DNA of 64,000 bases from an uncultured Pelagibacteraceae bacterium (GCA_902609675.1 CACLST010000002.1:1-64000), one strand, 5' to 3'; counted from the stretch's first letter, positions 1-9,297 are shown. Numbers and translations are program-made. The notes: generated from the sequence alone by a model not told the origin.

Positions 1-743
1 AAGATTGGTTAGCAAGAGGTGTAAAAAATGTAATTGGATTAAAAAGGCCAGCACCTTACGAAATAGACTTACAAACTTCATCTTGGTTTATTAATTTAGT
101 TGAAAAATTTCATTCAAAAAAATTAGAATTGGTAAGTTCATTAACTGAAAGACAGGATTTGTTAAACCAATTAGTAATAGATGCATCTTCGGTTTATGTT
201 AAACTATGCTTTGCTGGATTATTTTTAATTGTAGTAATTATTTTGTTAATCATAACTCAAAAAGCTCTTTATTCTCCGTGGGGTAGAATGATGCGTGCAA
301 TAAGAGATAATGAAGAAGCAGCTAGTGCTATGGGAAAGAATGTTGTAAAACAACATTTATTCATATTCATCCTTGGCTCAGCAATTGTAGGTATAGCTGG
401 AGCAATGATGGTAACAAATGATGGTTTATTTACTCCAGGAAGCTATAGACCGATGAGATATACTTTTGTTATTTGGGTAATGGTTATTGTTGGGGGAACT
501 GGTAACAACTTTGGAGCAATTCTTGGTGGATTTGTTGTATGGTTCTTATGGGTAGAGGCAGCACCAATTGCTCTTTTCTTCATCACTTTATTCACAGCAC
601 ATTTACCAGAAACAAATGAAATTAAAGTTCACCTGATTAATAGCGCACCTTACTTTAGGTTTTTATTAGTTGGAATAGGATTACTTTTCATAATGAGATT
701 TAGACCTCAAGGATTAATTCCTGAAAAGATCATTAAACAGTGA
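1..743 (+). CDS. livM: Branched-chain amino acid ABC transporter permease, C-terminal part (LivM family)
   Basis: The frame is open from base 3 of the window with no start in view, so the N-terminus lies to the left. An internal TTG at 129 could be mistaken for a start, but the sequence before it continues in frame. The protein is an inner-membrane permease subunit of a Liv-type importer. A cytoplasmic stretch containing RAIRDNEEAASAMG is the typical coupling loop that contacts the ATPase, and hydrophobic segments follow on both sides. The C-terminus ends in FRPQGLIPEK, a common LivM ending. A LivK-type binding protein lies close by at 1409-2599 on the opposite strand and may serve the same transporter. 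The family is clear; the substrate is inferred. Confidence 0.88.
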   Translation, partial: DWLARGVKNVIGLKRPAPYEIDLQTSSWFINLVEKFHSKKLELVSSLTERQDLLNQLVIDASSVYVKLCFAGLFLIVVIILLIITQKALYSPWGRMMRAIRDNEEAASAMGKNVVKQHLFIFILGSAIVGIAGAMMVTNDGLFTPGSYRPMRYTFVIWVMVIVGGTGNNFGAILGGFVVWFLWVEAAPIALFFITLFTAHLPETNEIKVHLINSAPYFRFLLVGIGLLFIMRFRPQGLIPEKIIKQ

Positions 744-751
744 TTTTTTAA

Positions 752-1360
752 GTGAGCTTTATAATTTTAGGTTTTTTAACTGGATTAAGTTTGATCTTAG
801 TCTTAGGAGCTCAAAATATTTTTGTTATTGAACAAGGTCTTAAAAAACAATTTATATTTATAGTTTGTTTAATATGTGCATTGTCTGATTTTATTTTAAT
901 TTTTTTAGGAATATTTTTATTTCAATATTTTGAAAATTTTTTCTCACAATCAATTGAATTAATTCTCAATATTCTATTACTTTTATTCTTAATCAATTTC
1001 ATTTGGAAAAAAATTAAATTAATAAACAAGAAAATTTCAATTAATCAAACTCAAAATAAGGAAAATTTAGTTAATATAATTTTAAAAACTTTAGGTTTTA
1101 CTTACCTTAACCCACATGTTTATTCAGACACAGTATTTTTTTTAGGGAATTTTTCAAAAAGTTTTTTATTAGGTCAGAAATACTTATTCGGGGTCGGAGC
1201 ATCATTATCATCAATCCTATTTTTTTTTAGTTTAGGATATTTTTCTAAATATTTATCAAGTTATGTAGGTAGTGAAAAGCTATGGAAAATAATCAATAAT
1301 TCCATAATATTATTTATGTCTCTGCTATCGATATATGTTTTCTTGAATATTATAAAATAA
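752..1360 (+). CDS. LysE/ArgO-family amino acid exporter
   Basis: A 202-residue integral membrane protein with about six hydrophobic segments, the usual length for the LysE/ArgO exporter family. The N-terminal segment holds GAQN near residue 20, a family hallmark, and a central TYLNPHVYSDT stretch matches the conserved loop of this family. The start is a GTG at 752, eight bases after the livM stop, so the gene is probably co-transcribed with the liv permease. The family exports basic or other amino acids and would protect against excess uptake. The substrate cannot be read from the sequence. A strong hairpin follows at 1366-1391. Confidence 0.8.
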   Translation: MSFIILGFLTGLSLILVLGAQNIFVIEQGLKKQFIFIVCLICALSDFILIFLGIFLFQYFENFFSQSIELILNILLLLFLINFIWKKIKLINKKISINQTQNKENLVNIILKTLGFTYLNPHVYSDTVFFLGNFSKSFLLGQKYLFGVGASLSSILFFFSLGYFSKYLSSYVGSEKLWKIINNSIILFMSLLSIYVFLNIIK

Positions 1361-1365
1361 AAAAC

Positions 1366-1391
1366 CTCAGCGGTCAGATTTAGCCGCTGAG
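1366..1391. terminator. Bidirectional rho-independent terminator
   Basis: A perfect 8-bp stem CTCAGCGG/CCGCTGAG is flanked by an A-run on the left and a T-rich stretch on the right. It lies between two convergent genes (exporter ending 1360, binding protein ending 1409) and can serve both strands. Confidence 0.85.
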
Positions 1392-1408
1392 ATTTAATTT
1401 AACAAATT

Positions 1409-2599
1409 TTATCTTTGTTTTTTATCTTTGAATTTTCCACCTTTAATTTCTTTTTCAATAAAGGCACCTGATGCTTCCCCTACATCAGTTAATTCAACAC
1501 TAGATGCTCCCTCATAGTTAACTGCTTTACCACTAGCAAGTAAATCTAATGCTTTCTTCAATTCTCCTGGATAAATTTTTTCTCCTGGAGCATTTGCAAC
1601 AGACATTACATTTGCTTGAACAGTAGCTCTATCAGCTTTTCCACCAGCTTGCATTGCAAGTACAATCAAAGCTGCAGCATCATAAGACTCTGATGTATAA
1701 GGTCCAGATGAATCGATTCCTGCTCCACCAGCTACACCTTTAAATATTGTAGCACCTTTACCCATTGATCCTGGCAAAGATCCAAATGATTTGTTAAGAT
1801 CATTTCCAAATCTGTCAGTTAAAGAGTCACCAATCATTCCATCAGATAGAACAAATACGTCAAACGCACCTGAGTCTAATGAACCATCAATAATACTTCC
1901 GCCAGCTTGGTCTAAATAACCTAACACAGCTAAAGCATCGCCACCTGCTGCTGCTAATGTAGCAACTTCAGCACCATAATCACCTTTACCTTCTTCGTGA
2001 GCTGTAACAACTGTTACGTTTATTCCATGAGCTTTAACAGCTGCAACATATACATCTGCTAAACCTTTACCGTAGTCGTTGTTGGTGTGTGTAACTGCAA
2101 TACTTTTTACTTTTCTGTCTTTAGTAATATCTGCCAATACTTGACCACCTCTTGCGTCAGATGGAGCAGTTCTAAAGAAATATCCATTATCATTAAGATC
2201 AGTTAATCCCGGAGAAGTAGCTGATGGTGAAATCATAACTACACCATTTGGAACAGCAACGTTAGTTGCAATAGCTCCGGTTACACCAGAACAATCAGCA
2301 CCCATAATTGCTACTACACCACCAGATATTAAACCTTCTGCAGCAGCTGTTGCAGCAGCTGAGTCGACACAAGTTGAGTCTGCTCTTTCAACAGAAATTT
2401 TCTTTCCTCCAAGTAATGAACCTGAATCTGAAGCTTCTTTAAATGCAAGCTCTGCAGATGCGGCCATTGCCGGAGTTAGGGACTCAATAGGACCTGTAAA
2501 TCCTAAAATAATTCCCATTTTAATGCCATGTCCATCTGAATATGCTTTAGTTGCAAAGCAAGAAACAAATACAAACATCGCTAATACTATTTTTTTCAT
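1409..2599 (-). CDS. Branched-chain amino acid-type ABC transporter substrate-binding protein
   Basis: A 396-residue periplasmic binding protein of the Leu/Ile/Val-binding (Peripla_BP_6) family. A signal peptide of about 21 residues is visible, with a KK start, a hydrophobic core and cleavage near AYS|DG. It is followed by GIILGFTGPIESLTP, the usual first strand of this fold, and later by MGADCSGVTGAIA and a ligand-pocket region. A Shine-Dalgarno-like AGAGGGA lies just upstream of the ATG. It sits opposite livM and probably feeds that permease. The ligand could be an amino acid, a short amide or another small molecule; the family is broad. Confidence 0.9.
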   Translation of the reverse strand: MKKIVLAMFVFVSCFATKAYSDGHGIKMGIILGFTGPIESLTPAMAASAELAFKEASDSGSLLGGKKISVERADSTCVDSAAATAAAEGLISGGVVAIMGADCSGVTGAIATNVAVPNGVVMISPSATSPGLTDLNDNGYFFRTAPSDARGGQVLADITKDRKVKSIAVTHTNNDYGKGLADVYVAAVKAHGINVTVVTAHEEGKGDYGAEVATLAAAGGDALAVLGYLDQAGGSIIDGSLDSGAFDVFVLSDGMIGDSLTDRFGNDLNKSFGSLPGSMGKGATIFKGVAGGAGIDSSGPYTSESYDAAALIVLAMQAGGKADRATVQANVMSVANAPGEKIYPGELKKALDLLASGKAVNYEGASSVELTDVGEASGAFIEKEIKGGKFKDKKQR

Positions 2600-2610
2600 A
2601 TATTCCCTCT

Positions 2611-2630
2611 AATTGTTAGCAATTTATATA
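2611..2630 (-). promoter_or_regulatory. Candidate promoter -10 region of the Liv-type binding protein gene
   Basis: On the minus strand the sequence reads TATATAAATTGCTAA, followed by CAATT. It ends about 12 bases before the start codon. Fifteen positions match, with one A/G difference, a stretch upstream of the binding protein gene at 54194. A TATATA -10 box is plausible; no clear -35 is seen. Confidence 0.35.
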
Positions 2631-2672
2631 AACAAAATTAAATCTTATTGATTTTAATTTTCAATGAGAAAA

Positions 2673-3530
2673 TTATCTCATTTTTTGAGCAAAAAACACT
2701 GAAGTAATAACAATTATTCCTCCAATTACTGTTACTAGAGATGGAATCTCACCAAAAATAAAAAAAGTAAGGATTAAACCAAATACAGGGAATAAAGCGT
2801 AGAATGGCAATACCATATCAAGAGGATAAAATTTATAAAGATAGAACATCATTAAATGTCCAAGCAAAGAAATAATTGCTCCAGCGTATAAAACTGTGAA
2901 CCAACTTCCTAAACTTATATTTTTTATTGTTTGAAATGTATTTCCCTCAAATATTGCAGACAATATTATTAAAATTATAAATCCAGTAAAGCTCATTATA
3001 GTATTAGTAAATTTAACATCTAATTCTTTTAAATATCTCGAAAATACTTGGGATAGTCCATAAAAGAAAGCCATACCACAAATAAGAAGTGATCCTATTA
3101 TTTCCTCAACTACTTTTGGGTCAAATGCAAGTATGACAATACCAAAAAAAGATATCATAATTAATATCCATTTTTTATAACTTATTTTTTCATTTAAAAA
3201 TATTGAGCTTAATATAATCCCAAATGGAATTGAAAGTTGAGCCCCTATTGTAATTGGTGCAAGTATACTTGATGCATTTATAGACAAATATAAAAACATA
3301 TTTACTGCAACACCAAAACATAATGAAAAACCAATTAAAGGAACAATATATTTTTTATCTATTATTTGAATTTTAAAAAATGGAATTAAACAAATAAAAA
3401 CAACACCCATTCTTAATGAGCCAAAAAGAATTGGTGGAATAGTGTCGTTTAATCCAAGCTTGCCAGTTGGATATGCACTTCCTAATAAAAATACAACAAA
3501 TAAAATAAGTAAAGTATGTTTTGCAGACAA
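2673..3530 (-). CDS. EamA-domain (DMT superfamily) transporter
   Basis: A 285-residue protein with about ten hydrophobic segments in two repeated halves, the standard EamA/DMT architecture. The second half contains LILTFFIFGEIPSLVTVIGGIIVITSV-type helices with the usual glutamate after the glycine. It is the last gene of a minus-strand operon running from 9234 and starts 3 bases after the aldehyde dehydrogenase stop. Its place at the end of a catabolic operon suggests export of an intermediate or uptake of the substrate. No substrate can be assigned; DMT proteins carry amino acids, nucleotides and drugs. Confidence 0.85.
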   Translation of the reverse strand: MSAKHTLLILFVVFLLGSAYPTGKLGLNDTIPPILFGSLRMGVVFICLIPFFKIQIIDKKYIVPLIGFSLCFGVAVNMFLYLSINASSILAPITIGAQLSIPFGIILSSIFLNEKISYKKWILIMISFFGIVILAFDPKVVEEIIGSLLICGMAFFYGLSQVFSRYLKELDVKFTNTIMSFTGFIILIILSAIFEGNTFQTIKNISLGSWFTVLYAGAIISLLGHLMMFYLYKFYPLDMVLPFYALFPVFGLILTFFIFGEIPSLVTVIGGIIVITSVFFAQKMR

Positions 3531-3533
3531 AAA

Positions 3534-5015
3534 TTATCTTATAGAGAAAGGATCTAAAGTTGGTTCATCAGATGTGTAATACCAAGTTGTCTTAACTCTA
3601 GTATAATCTTTAATTGAGTCCATTCCCGCTTCCTTTCCATATCCACTATCTTTAATACCACCAAAAGGTGCTGATGGAGAAATCAATCGATAAGTATTTA
3701 CAAATGTTATACCTGCTCTTATTGCATTAGAAACTCTTAGACCTCTGGAGAAGTCACTTGTATAGACCCCAGAAGATAATCCATATTGATTATCGTTCAT
3801 TTTCTCTATTACCTCTTTTTCCGTATCAAATTTCATAACTGATAAAACTGGTCCAAAAAGCTCGTTTTCTGCAGTTGGAAGATTATGATTATCACATTCA
3901 ATTATTGTAGGAGGAAAGTAGTATCCCTCATTTGAAAATGGATGCCTTTCACCACCACACTTTATTTTTCCACCTTGTTCTGTGGTTTTTTTTATGTTTT
4001 TTTCAATAATTTCTAATTGTTTATAATTACTTAATGGTCCCATTTCTGTATCTGGATCCATAGGAGCTCCAATTTTTATTTTTTCAGCTCTTTTTGTGAG
4101 TTTATCAAGGAACTCATCGTAAATTCCTTTTTGTAGATATAACCTTGAACCAGCAATACAACTCTGTCCGCTAGCTCCAAATATTCCTGCAGTAATTCCA
4201 TTAATAGCATTTTCTTGATGAGCATCATCAAATACAGCAACAGGACTTTTTCCTCCAAGTTCTAAGCTTACTTCTGATAAATTTTCTGCTGAATTTCTAA
4301 TTATATGTCTTGCAGTTTCGGGTCCTCCTGTAAAAGCAACTTTTTCAACTAAATTATGTGTAGTTAAAGCCTTTCCACATGGGTCTCCAAATCCTGTAAT
4401 AACATTAACAACTCCTTTAGGAATACCAGTTTCTTCAATAAGTTTTGCAAATTCAAACATTACTGCTGGAGCAAGTTCTGATGATTTAATAACCACCGTG
4501 TTTCCCATAGCTAAAGCAGGCGCAAGTTTTGTAGCTGTTAAAAACATTTGAGAATTCCATGGAACAATCGCAGCAATAACACCAATAGGTATTCTTGAAG
4601 TTATGGCTTGAATATTTGGTTTGTCTATTGGCAGAACTGTGCCTTCGACCTTGTCTGCCATACCTGCATAATAATCATAATACTCAGCAATATAATTTGC
4701 TTGTTTATTTGTTTCTCTATAAAGTTTTCCAGTATCTATAGTTTCAATTTTTCCAAGTAATTCTGCGTTATCTCTAAGCTTATTTCCAATAGCTCTTAGA
4801 AACTTTGCTCTTTCACGCGGTAATATTTTAGGCCAATCTCCTTCAAAGGCTTTTTGAGCTGCTTGAACTGCTTTATCTACGTCAGAAGCACTTGCCTCAG
4901 GAACAACTGCCCAGGGTTTATTATCCTCCGGATTTAAAGTTTCAAAAGTTTTTTTAGTATCAGAGTCAACCCATTGTCCCCCTATAAACATTTTATATTT
5001 TTTTAATTCAGGCAT
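3534..5015 (-). CDS. NAD(P)-dependent aldehyde dehydrogenase
   Basis: A full-length (493-residue) ALDH-superfamily enzyme that oxidises an aldehyde to a carboxylate. The nucleotide-fold motif VPWNSQ, the catalytic glutamate in SLELGGKSP and the catalytic cysteine in GASGQSCIAGS are all present. It overlaps the upstream alpha/beta hydrolase by 8 bases, so the two are translationally coupled. In this operon it may oxidise an aldehyde released by the luciferase-like monooxygenase or the ThDP enzyme. Betaine-aldehyde or trimethylaminobutyraldehyde oxidation is another possibility, given the carnitine genes 10 kb away. The substrate is not readable from sequence alone. Confidence 0.93.
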   Translation of the reverse strand: MPELKKYKMFIGGQWVDSDTKKTFETLNPEDNKPWAVVPEASASDVDKAVQAAQKAFEGDWPKILPRERAKFLRAIGNKLRDNAELLGKIETIDTGKLYRETNKQANYIAEYYDYYAGMADKVEGTVLPIDKPNIQAITSRIPIGVIAAIVPWNSQMFLTATKLAPALAMGNTVVIKSSELAPAVMFEFAKLIEETGIPKGVVNVITGFGDPCGKALTTHNLVEKVAFTGGPETARHIIRNSAENLSEVSLELGGKSPVAVFDDAHQENAINGITAGIFGASGQSCIAGSRLYLQKGIYDEFLDKLTKRAEKIKIGAPMDPDTEMGPLSNYKQLEIIEKNIKKTTEQGGKIKCGGERHPFSNEGYYFPPTIIECDNHNLPTAENELFGPVLSVMKFDTEKEVIEKMNDNQYGLSSGVYTSDFSRGLRVSNAIRAGITFVNTYRLISPSAPFGGIKDSGYGKEAGMDSIKDYTRVKTTWYYTSDEPTLDPFSIR

Positions 5016-5781
5016 TTTGTATATGATCTTTAATTGCTTTATTTACATCATATGAGCATTCAATACTACATAGATGTTTGCCTACAGGTATTATTTTTAC
5101 TTCAGAGTTTTTAATTTTTTTACTCAGATTATCAGACATTTCTGGAGTTGAGCCTACATCACCTTCTCCAGTTATCACAAGTGTTTTGACATTAATATTT
5201 TCAAATTTTTCGTTATCTTTGTGATTTACAAACAACGAGTAAACTTTAATAAAGTTGTCCATATTATTATTGTTAAGTATTGAGAAAATTTTATCTGAAA
5301 TTAGAGGATTTTTCTCAATAAAATCCTTATTAAACCATCTATTGAGTGCGTCTTTTGTCAGTTTTTTATCTTTTTTTGTCTGTTCAAACCTTTCATTTAC
5401 TATCTTCTGTTCATTATCAGATCTATTAAATATTGAGCACAACAATGTTAGGGATTTCAATCTATCACCAAATCTCGTTGCAAAGTTTCTTGCAATCAAA
5501 GAGCCTATTGAAAATCCAATAAGGTGAATTTTACTAAATTTTAATTCATCAATAAGATCAATAATTTGATCTGAAAAATCATCAAAACTAATTTTTTCTT
5601 TATTTAAAGGTGTTCTACCGTGTCCAAGGATATCATAAATTAAAACTGTATTATCAAATTCATTAATTTGTGGATCCCATATATTATGATCAAGACCTAC
5701 ACCATGAATAAATACTATTGGAATTCCTTCTTTTTGATTTAGTTTATAGAATGTACCTTTAGAGTCTGTTGCATTGATCAT
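5008..5781 (-). CDS. Alpha/beta-fold hydrolase
   Basis: A 257-residue hydrolase. HGVGLD forms the oxyanion region, GFSIGS is the nucleophile elbow with the catalytic serine, GEGDVGS carries the acid residue and GKHLCSIE the catalytic histidine. It resembles enol-lactone or carboxylester hydrolases of the PcaD/RutD type. It looks paralogous to the hydrolase at 18687-19457: both carry NRWF followed by FIEKNP in the lid. Both also lie in operons with luciferase-like monooxygenases. It begins 2 bases after the DUF1185 stop. A role in hydrolysing an ester or lactone made by the monooxygenase is inference. Confidence 0.85.
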   Translation of the reverse strand: MINATDSKGTFYKLNQKEGIPIVFIHGVGLDHNIWDPQINEFDNTVLIYDILGHGRTPLNKEKISFDDFSDQIIDLIDELKFSKIHLIGFSIGSLIARNFATRFGDRLKSLTLLCSIFNRSDNEQKIVNERFEQTKKDKKLTKDALNRWFNKDFIEKNPLISDKIFSILNNNNMDNFIKVYSLFVNHKDNEKFENINVKTLVITGEGDVGSTPEMSDNLSKKIKNSEVKIIPVGKHLCSIECSYDVNKAIKDHIQNA

Positions 5782-5783
5782 TA

Positions 5784-6371
5784 TTATTTTGGATCAATGC
5801 CCATCTCCTTCATATCTTGGTATCTATCACCTGTTCTTGCATGAGCTCTACCTGTCGAAGCGCCACCAATTGCAATAACAATTTCATCATCAAATGGAGC
5901 ATCATGAATTGTAAACTCATGTGTAAGATAATATGGTCTTAAACCAGAGTCGGTTTTGTGCATCATTGGAATAGATATTTTTGATCCAGCCGGACCTCTT
6001 GTATTCGTAAAACTTAAATAAGAAGTTCCTCCAACAGCATCTCTGAACTTATTACCAAATCTTAATGTATGAATAAATGCTGATGCATGTTCTATTTCTC
6101 CATTTAGTCCAACCACACCTGCTTTCCCATACGCTAATATTTTATCCGGAGAGCCTATTTCTTTTATAAGTTCAGGAACCAATAAATCTCCAAGTTTAGG
6201 AGCTAGATCTAAAATAATAGGTTTTAAGTCTTCCACAAAACCTTTTCCGTCCCAAGGATTTTTAAAAACTGCAGCAACAGAAACCATCAAAACTGGTTCT
6301 TTAGCTTCTTTTCCACCTTCAATAAAAGTCTTATCTACAAATTTAGTAAACTTACGTAATTCTAATTTCAT
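5784..6371 (-). CDS. DUF1185 / 'amino acid synthesis' family protein
   Basis: A 195-residue protein that I recognise as the AA_synth (DUF1185, PF06684) family. Telling stretches are AVFKNPW near residue 35, the glycine-rich GKAGVVGLNGEIEHASAFIHT and a C-terminal IAIGGASTGRAHARTGDR. No catalytic function is established for the family as far as I know. It overlaps the stop of the ThDP enzyme by 4 bases (ATGA type), so it is co-translated. It sits between a ThDP lyase-like enzyme and a hydrolase, which suggests a catalytic or ring-handling role in the same pathway, but this is inference. Confidence 0.8.
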   Translation of the reverse strand: MKLELRKFTKFVDKTFIEGGKEAKEPVLMVSVAAVFKNPWDGKGFVEDLKPIILDLAPKLGDLLVPELIKEIGSPDKILAYGKAGVVGLNGEIEHASAFIHTLRFGNKFRDAVGGTSYLSFTNTRGPAGSKISIPMMHKTDSGLRPYYLTHEFTIHDAPFDDEIVIAIGGASTGRAHARTGDRYQDMKEMGIDPK

Positions 6372-8068
6372 TTTTTAATTCTATGTGTAAAGCTATCTCT
6401 TCTAAAACTGTATAACGCTTTTGGATCTACATCAACATCTATAACAACTGGTTTATTTACTTTTAATGCACTTTTTACTGCCTCATTAACTTCTGATAAT
6501 TTTTTAACTTTAATTCCTTTAGCACCATATAGTTTCGCAACTTCATCAAAAGGAGGACTTTGAATATCAGCTCCTAAATATCTTTCACCATAGAAATCTT
6601 TTTGATAAGCTTTTTCTGCCCCCCAACTTTTATTATTCATTACAATTGTAATTGTGTTAATGCCATGCTCTACAGCTGTACTTAATTCAGAAATAGTCAT
6701 TCCAAATCCACCATCACCCATCAAACTAACAACTGTTTTATTAGGTTTTGCAACCTTTATTCCCAAACCACATGCAAATGAGAAGCCGACTAAACCAAAA
6801 TCAAGGGGTGTGAAAAGGGAAGGAGGATTGTAATATTCTAAAGCATCTGTTGCTTGAAGACAAAGTGTTCCAGCATCAAGTGTTATTGCAGTATTTTTCG
6901 GTAGTACTTTTCTTAATTCTCTGAATAGACCGTTCGGTTGGATTGGAAAATTTTTTGACTTTATATTATCTCTATCTTTAAGAAATTTTGATCTCTCTAA
7001 TAAAAAGCTATTTGTCCATTCTTTGTAATTGAAAATTTTATTTTGTTTTCTTAATTCAGCTAAAATTTGATCTGTCACAAGTGCAGCATCGCCATGAATA
7101 CCTACATTAATTGGAAAGTATCTTCCTATCATAGTTTTTTCTAACTCAATTTGTACAATTTTTGCGTTTTTATTTATATTGTCATACGAATAGAAAGTGG
7201 AATTGAAACCAAGTCTTGTACCAATTGCAATAATTAGCTCTGCCTCTTTGACTAATCTTGATGCAACAATATTTCCTCTAGGTCCCATTTGTCCGGCATT
7301 TAACTTATGACTAAAGGGAATTGCATCTCCATGTCCCGCTGCAGTTACAATTGGAATATTTAAAAATTCAGCAAGCTTTGTTACAGACTTAAATTTCGAA
7401 TTATATTTTATTCCTCCTCCAGCAACAATTACTGTTTTTTTTGAGTTGAGAATAAGTTTTATAGTTCTATCAATTAAATTCTTTTTACTTTTCAAGTCAC
7501 TTTCAGCTTTATAAGATTTTTTATTTTCATTAATCTTAAACTTTGAAGTATCAGAAAGAACATTTCTTGGAAGGTTTATACAAACTGGTCCTCTGCGTGG
7601 TGACATTGCAAGGTTAAAAGCATCTTTAAAGGTTGTTGGTATATGACTTGCCTTTTTTACTGTCCATGTTTTTTTTGTTATAGGATCAAAAAGTGATTGT
7701 TGATCAAGTCCTTGAAAGGCGTCCTCCATCTTATCTTTAGTAGAATATAAACCTGCAATAGATATCACAGGAGAAAATGCTGCTTTTGCTTGCGCTATGC
7801 CCGTAACGAGATTAGTTGCTCCTGGACCGTTTTGACCGGCAATTATTACTCCTGGTTGATTAGAAGCTCTTGCATATCCATCCGCCATATGCGTTCCAGT
7901 TCTTTCGTCTCTTACACCTATAAATTTAATTTTTTTTTCATGATATAACGCATCAAACATTTCCATGGTTGCTGAACCAATTAGACCAAAGACGTGTTTA
8001 ACTTTTTCTTTTTTTAATGATTTCACTGCCGCTTGACCACCGGTCAAGGTATTCTTGGTCTTAATCAC
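6368..8068 (-). CDS. Thiamine-diphosphate enzyme, sulfoacetaldehyde acetyltransferase (Xsc)-like
   Basis: A 566-residue three-domain ThDP enzyme of the acetolactate synthase superfamily. The proton-relay glutamate is in VRDERTG (about residue 55). The ThDP-binding motif starts at GDGGFGMT and continues to VMNNKSWGAEK. The NNxxWGAEK stretch and the GLIGSATMEMFDAL N-terminus resemble sulfoacetaldehyde acetyltransferase more than biosynthetic acetolactate synthase. No phosphotransacetylase or sulfonate transporter is in view, so the sulfonate role is uncertain. It overlaps the monooxygenase stop by 4 bases. It could equally be a decarboxylase or carboligase for another 2-oxo acid or aldehyde. 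Confidence 0.8.
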   Translation of the reverse strand: MIKTKNTLTGGQAAVKSLKKEKVKHVFGLIGSATMEMFDALYHEKKIKFIGVRDERTGTHMADGYARASNQPGVIIAGQNGPGATNLVTGIAQAKAAFSPVISIAGLYSTKDKMEDAFQGLDQQSLFDPITKKTWTVKKASHIPTTFKDAFNLAMSPRRGPVCINLPRNVLSDTSKFKINENKKSYKAESDLKSKKNLIDRTIKLILNSKKTVIVAGGGIKYNSKFKSVTKLAEFLNIPIVTAAGHGDAIPFSHKLNAGQMGPRGNIVASRLVKEAELIIAIGTRLGFNSTFYSYDNINKNAKIVQIELEKTMIGRYFPINVGIHGDAALVTDQILAELRKQNKIFNYKEWTNSFLLERSKFLKDRDNIKSKNFPIQPNGLFRELRKVLPKNTAITLDAGTLCLQATDALEYYNPPSLFTPLDFGLVGFSFACGLGIKVAKPNKTVVSLMGDGGFGMTISELSTAVEHGINTITIVMNNKSWGAEKAYQKDFYGERYLGADIQSPPFDEVAKLYGAKGIKVKKLSEVNEAVKSALKVNKPVVIDVDVDPKALYSFRRDSFTHRIKK

Positions 8069-9234
8069 GATACTTTTTTAACTTCAGTATCTAGATCATC
8101 TTTAAAGTTAGGCATTACTTTTTCAGTGAATAGTTTAATACTTTTCATACAATCTTCATGTTTCACGCCTGGAAAGTTAGACCAGACTTGAAGATTTTGA
8201 AGATTAAGTTCTGATTGTAGTTCTTTAATCTTATCTGTTACATATTCAGGAGTACCAAACAACATATTTCTCTTATGTAAAAACTCATAATTAAGAAGAT
8301 CTAATTTACCCTTTGTTTCTGGAAGCTCTTCACCAGGATCCATGTGATTACCAAGACCTCTCCAATGACAAACCCATTTCATATAATTTACCATATGTTG
8401 GCCTGCTTTTTCTTTGGCCTCCTCCATAGTGTCAGCGACAAACATATCTCTGACGAGAGTAACGCCTTCACCTAAAGGGACATTTTTTTTAGTAACTTCA
8501 GATCTTTTATTTTTGTAAGCTTCAAATCTTATTTTCAATGCTTTAACTGTAGGTATCCACATAATTACATTTATATTATTTTCTGCTGCCCATTCTATAG
8601 ATCTTATACCATCAACAACTTGATGTATTGGTGGGTGTGGATTTTGATAAGGCTTTGGAAGAACGCTAATTTTTTTCATAGTACTATCTGCCATATTCAT
8701 AAATTCTTCACTTGGAGGGCTCATGTCATGCTGCCAAACATAATTTGGTGATGGGTAAGTATAAAATTCTCCATCATGATTAAAAAATTTCTCTGACCAT
8801 GCTTTTTTCAAAATTTCTAATGTTTCAGCAAATAATCTAAAATTTTTTGCCTGATCTTTTAAATCTGCTTCTTTGTTTAAATTAATTGCCTCTCTTCCAT
8901 AAACTCCTCTTGCAACACCAACTTCTACTCTTCCCTTTGAAAGTTGATCAAGTGTAGCAATATCTTCTGCTAATCTTATAGGGTTATGAAAAGTTATTAC
9001 ATTTGCTGCTTGTCCTATTCTTATGTTTTTTGTTCTTGCTGCAGCATCTGCTCCTAACATTAATGGATTAGTACAGGACTCCATTCCTTCATGGTTAAAA
9101 TGATGTTCGGTAAACCAAATTGAATTCCAATTGTTTTGATCACAATATTCTGTGATCTCTTTAGTTTCATCTAATAATTTGTGATATGGTTTATGTGTCC
9201 AATTTGTAGTATTACAAAAATAACCAAACTTCAT
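8065..9234 (-). CDS. LLM-class flavin-dependent monooxygenase (bacterial luciferase-like)
   Basis: A 389-residue luciferase-like monooxygenase and the first gene of the minus-strand operon 9234-2673. The start MKFGYF, the EHHF motif near residue 64, the LDQLSKGR stretch and the VGVARGVYGREA region align with bacterial luciferase alpha-type proteins. The family uses reduced FMN and oxygen to oxidise aldehydes, amines, sulfonates or carbonyls. A strong Shine-Dalgarno (AAAGGAGG on the minus strand) precedes the ATG. No flavin reductase is in the operon, so reduced flavin must come from elsewhere. The substrate is unknown. Confidence 0.88.
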   Translation of the reverse strand: MKFGYFCNTTNWTHKPYHKLLDETKEITEYCDQNNWNSIWFTEHHFNHEGMESCTNPLMLGADAAARTKNIRIGQAANVITFHNPIRLAEDIATLDQLSKGRVEVGVARGVYGREAINLNKEADLKDQAKNFRLFAETLEILKKAWSEKFFNHDGEFYTYPSPNYVWQHDMSPPSEEFMNMADSTMKKISVLPKPYQNPHPPIHQVVDGIRSIEWAAENNINVIMWIPTVKALKIRFEAYKNKRSEVTKKNVPLGEGVTLVRDMFVADTMEEAKEKAGQHMVNYMKWVCHWRGLGNHMDPGEELPETKGKLDLLNYEFLHKRNMLFGTPEYVTDKIKELQSELNLQNLQVWSNFPGVKHEDCMKSIKLFTEKVMPNFKDDLDTEVKKVS

Positions 9235-9279
9235 TAAAGCCTCCTTTAAAAATTAATTTAAAGACGACCGATCCCACTT

Positions 9280-9297
9280 TCGTATATGAAATTACGA
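9280..9297. promoter_or_regulatory. Candidate operator upstream of the luciferase-like operon
   Basis: Inverted arms TCGTA and TACGA are separated by 8 bases, about 45 bases upstream of the first gene of the operon (start at 9234). The surrounding bases 9262-9315 are visibly richer in CG-containing words (CGACC, CGACGA, ATCG) than other gaps here. A transcription-factor site is plausible but unproven. Confidence 0.3.

Noticed and set aside
5255..5527. Plus-strand open frame of 90 codons
   Set aside because: It is antisense to the alpha/beta hydrolase and crosses its conserved nucleophile region; composition is that of a shadow frame.
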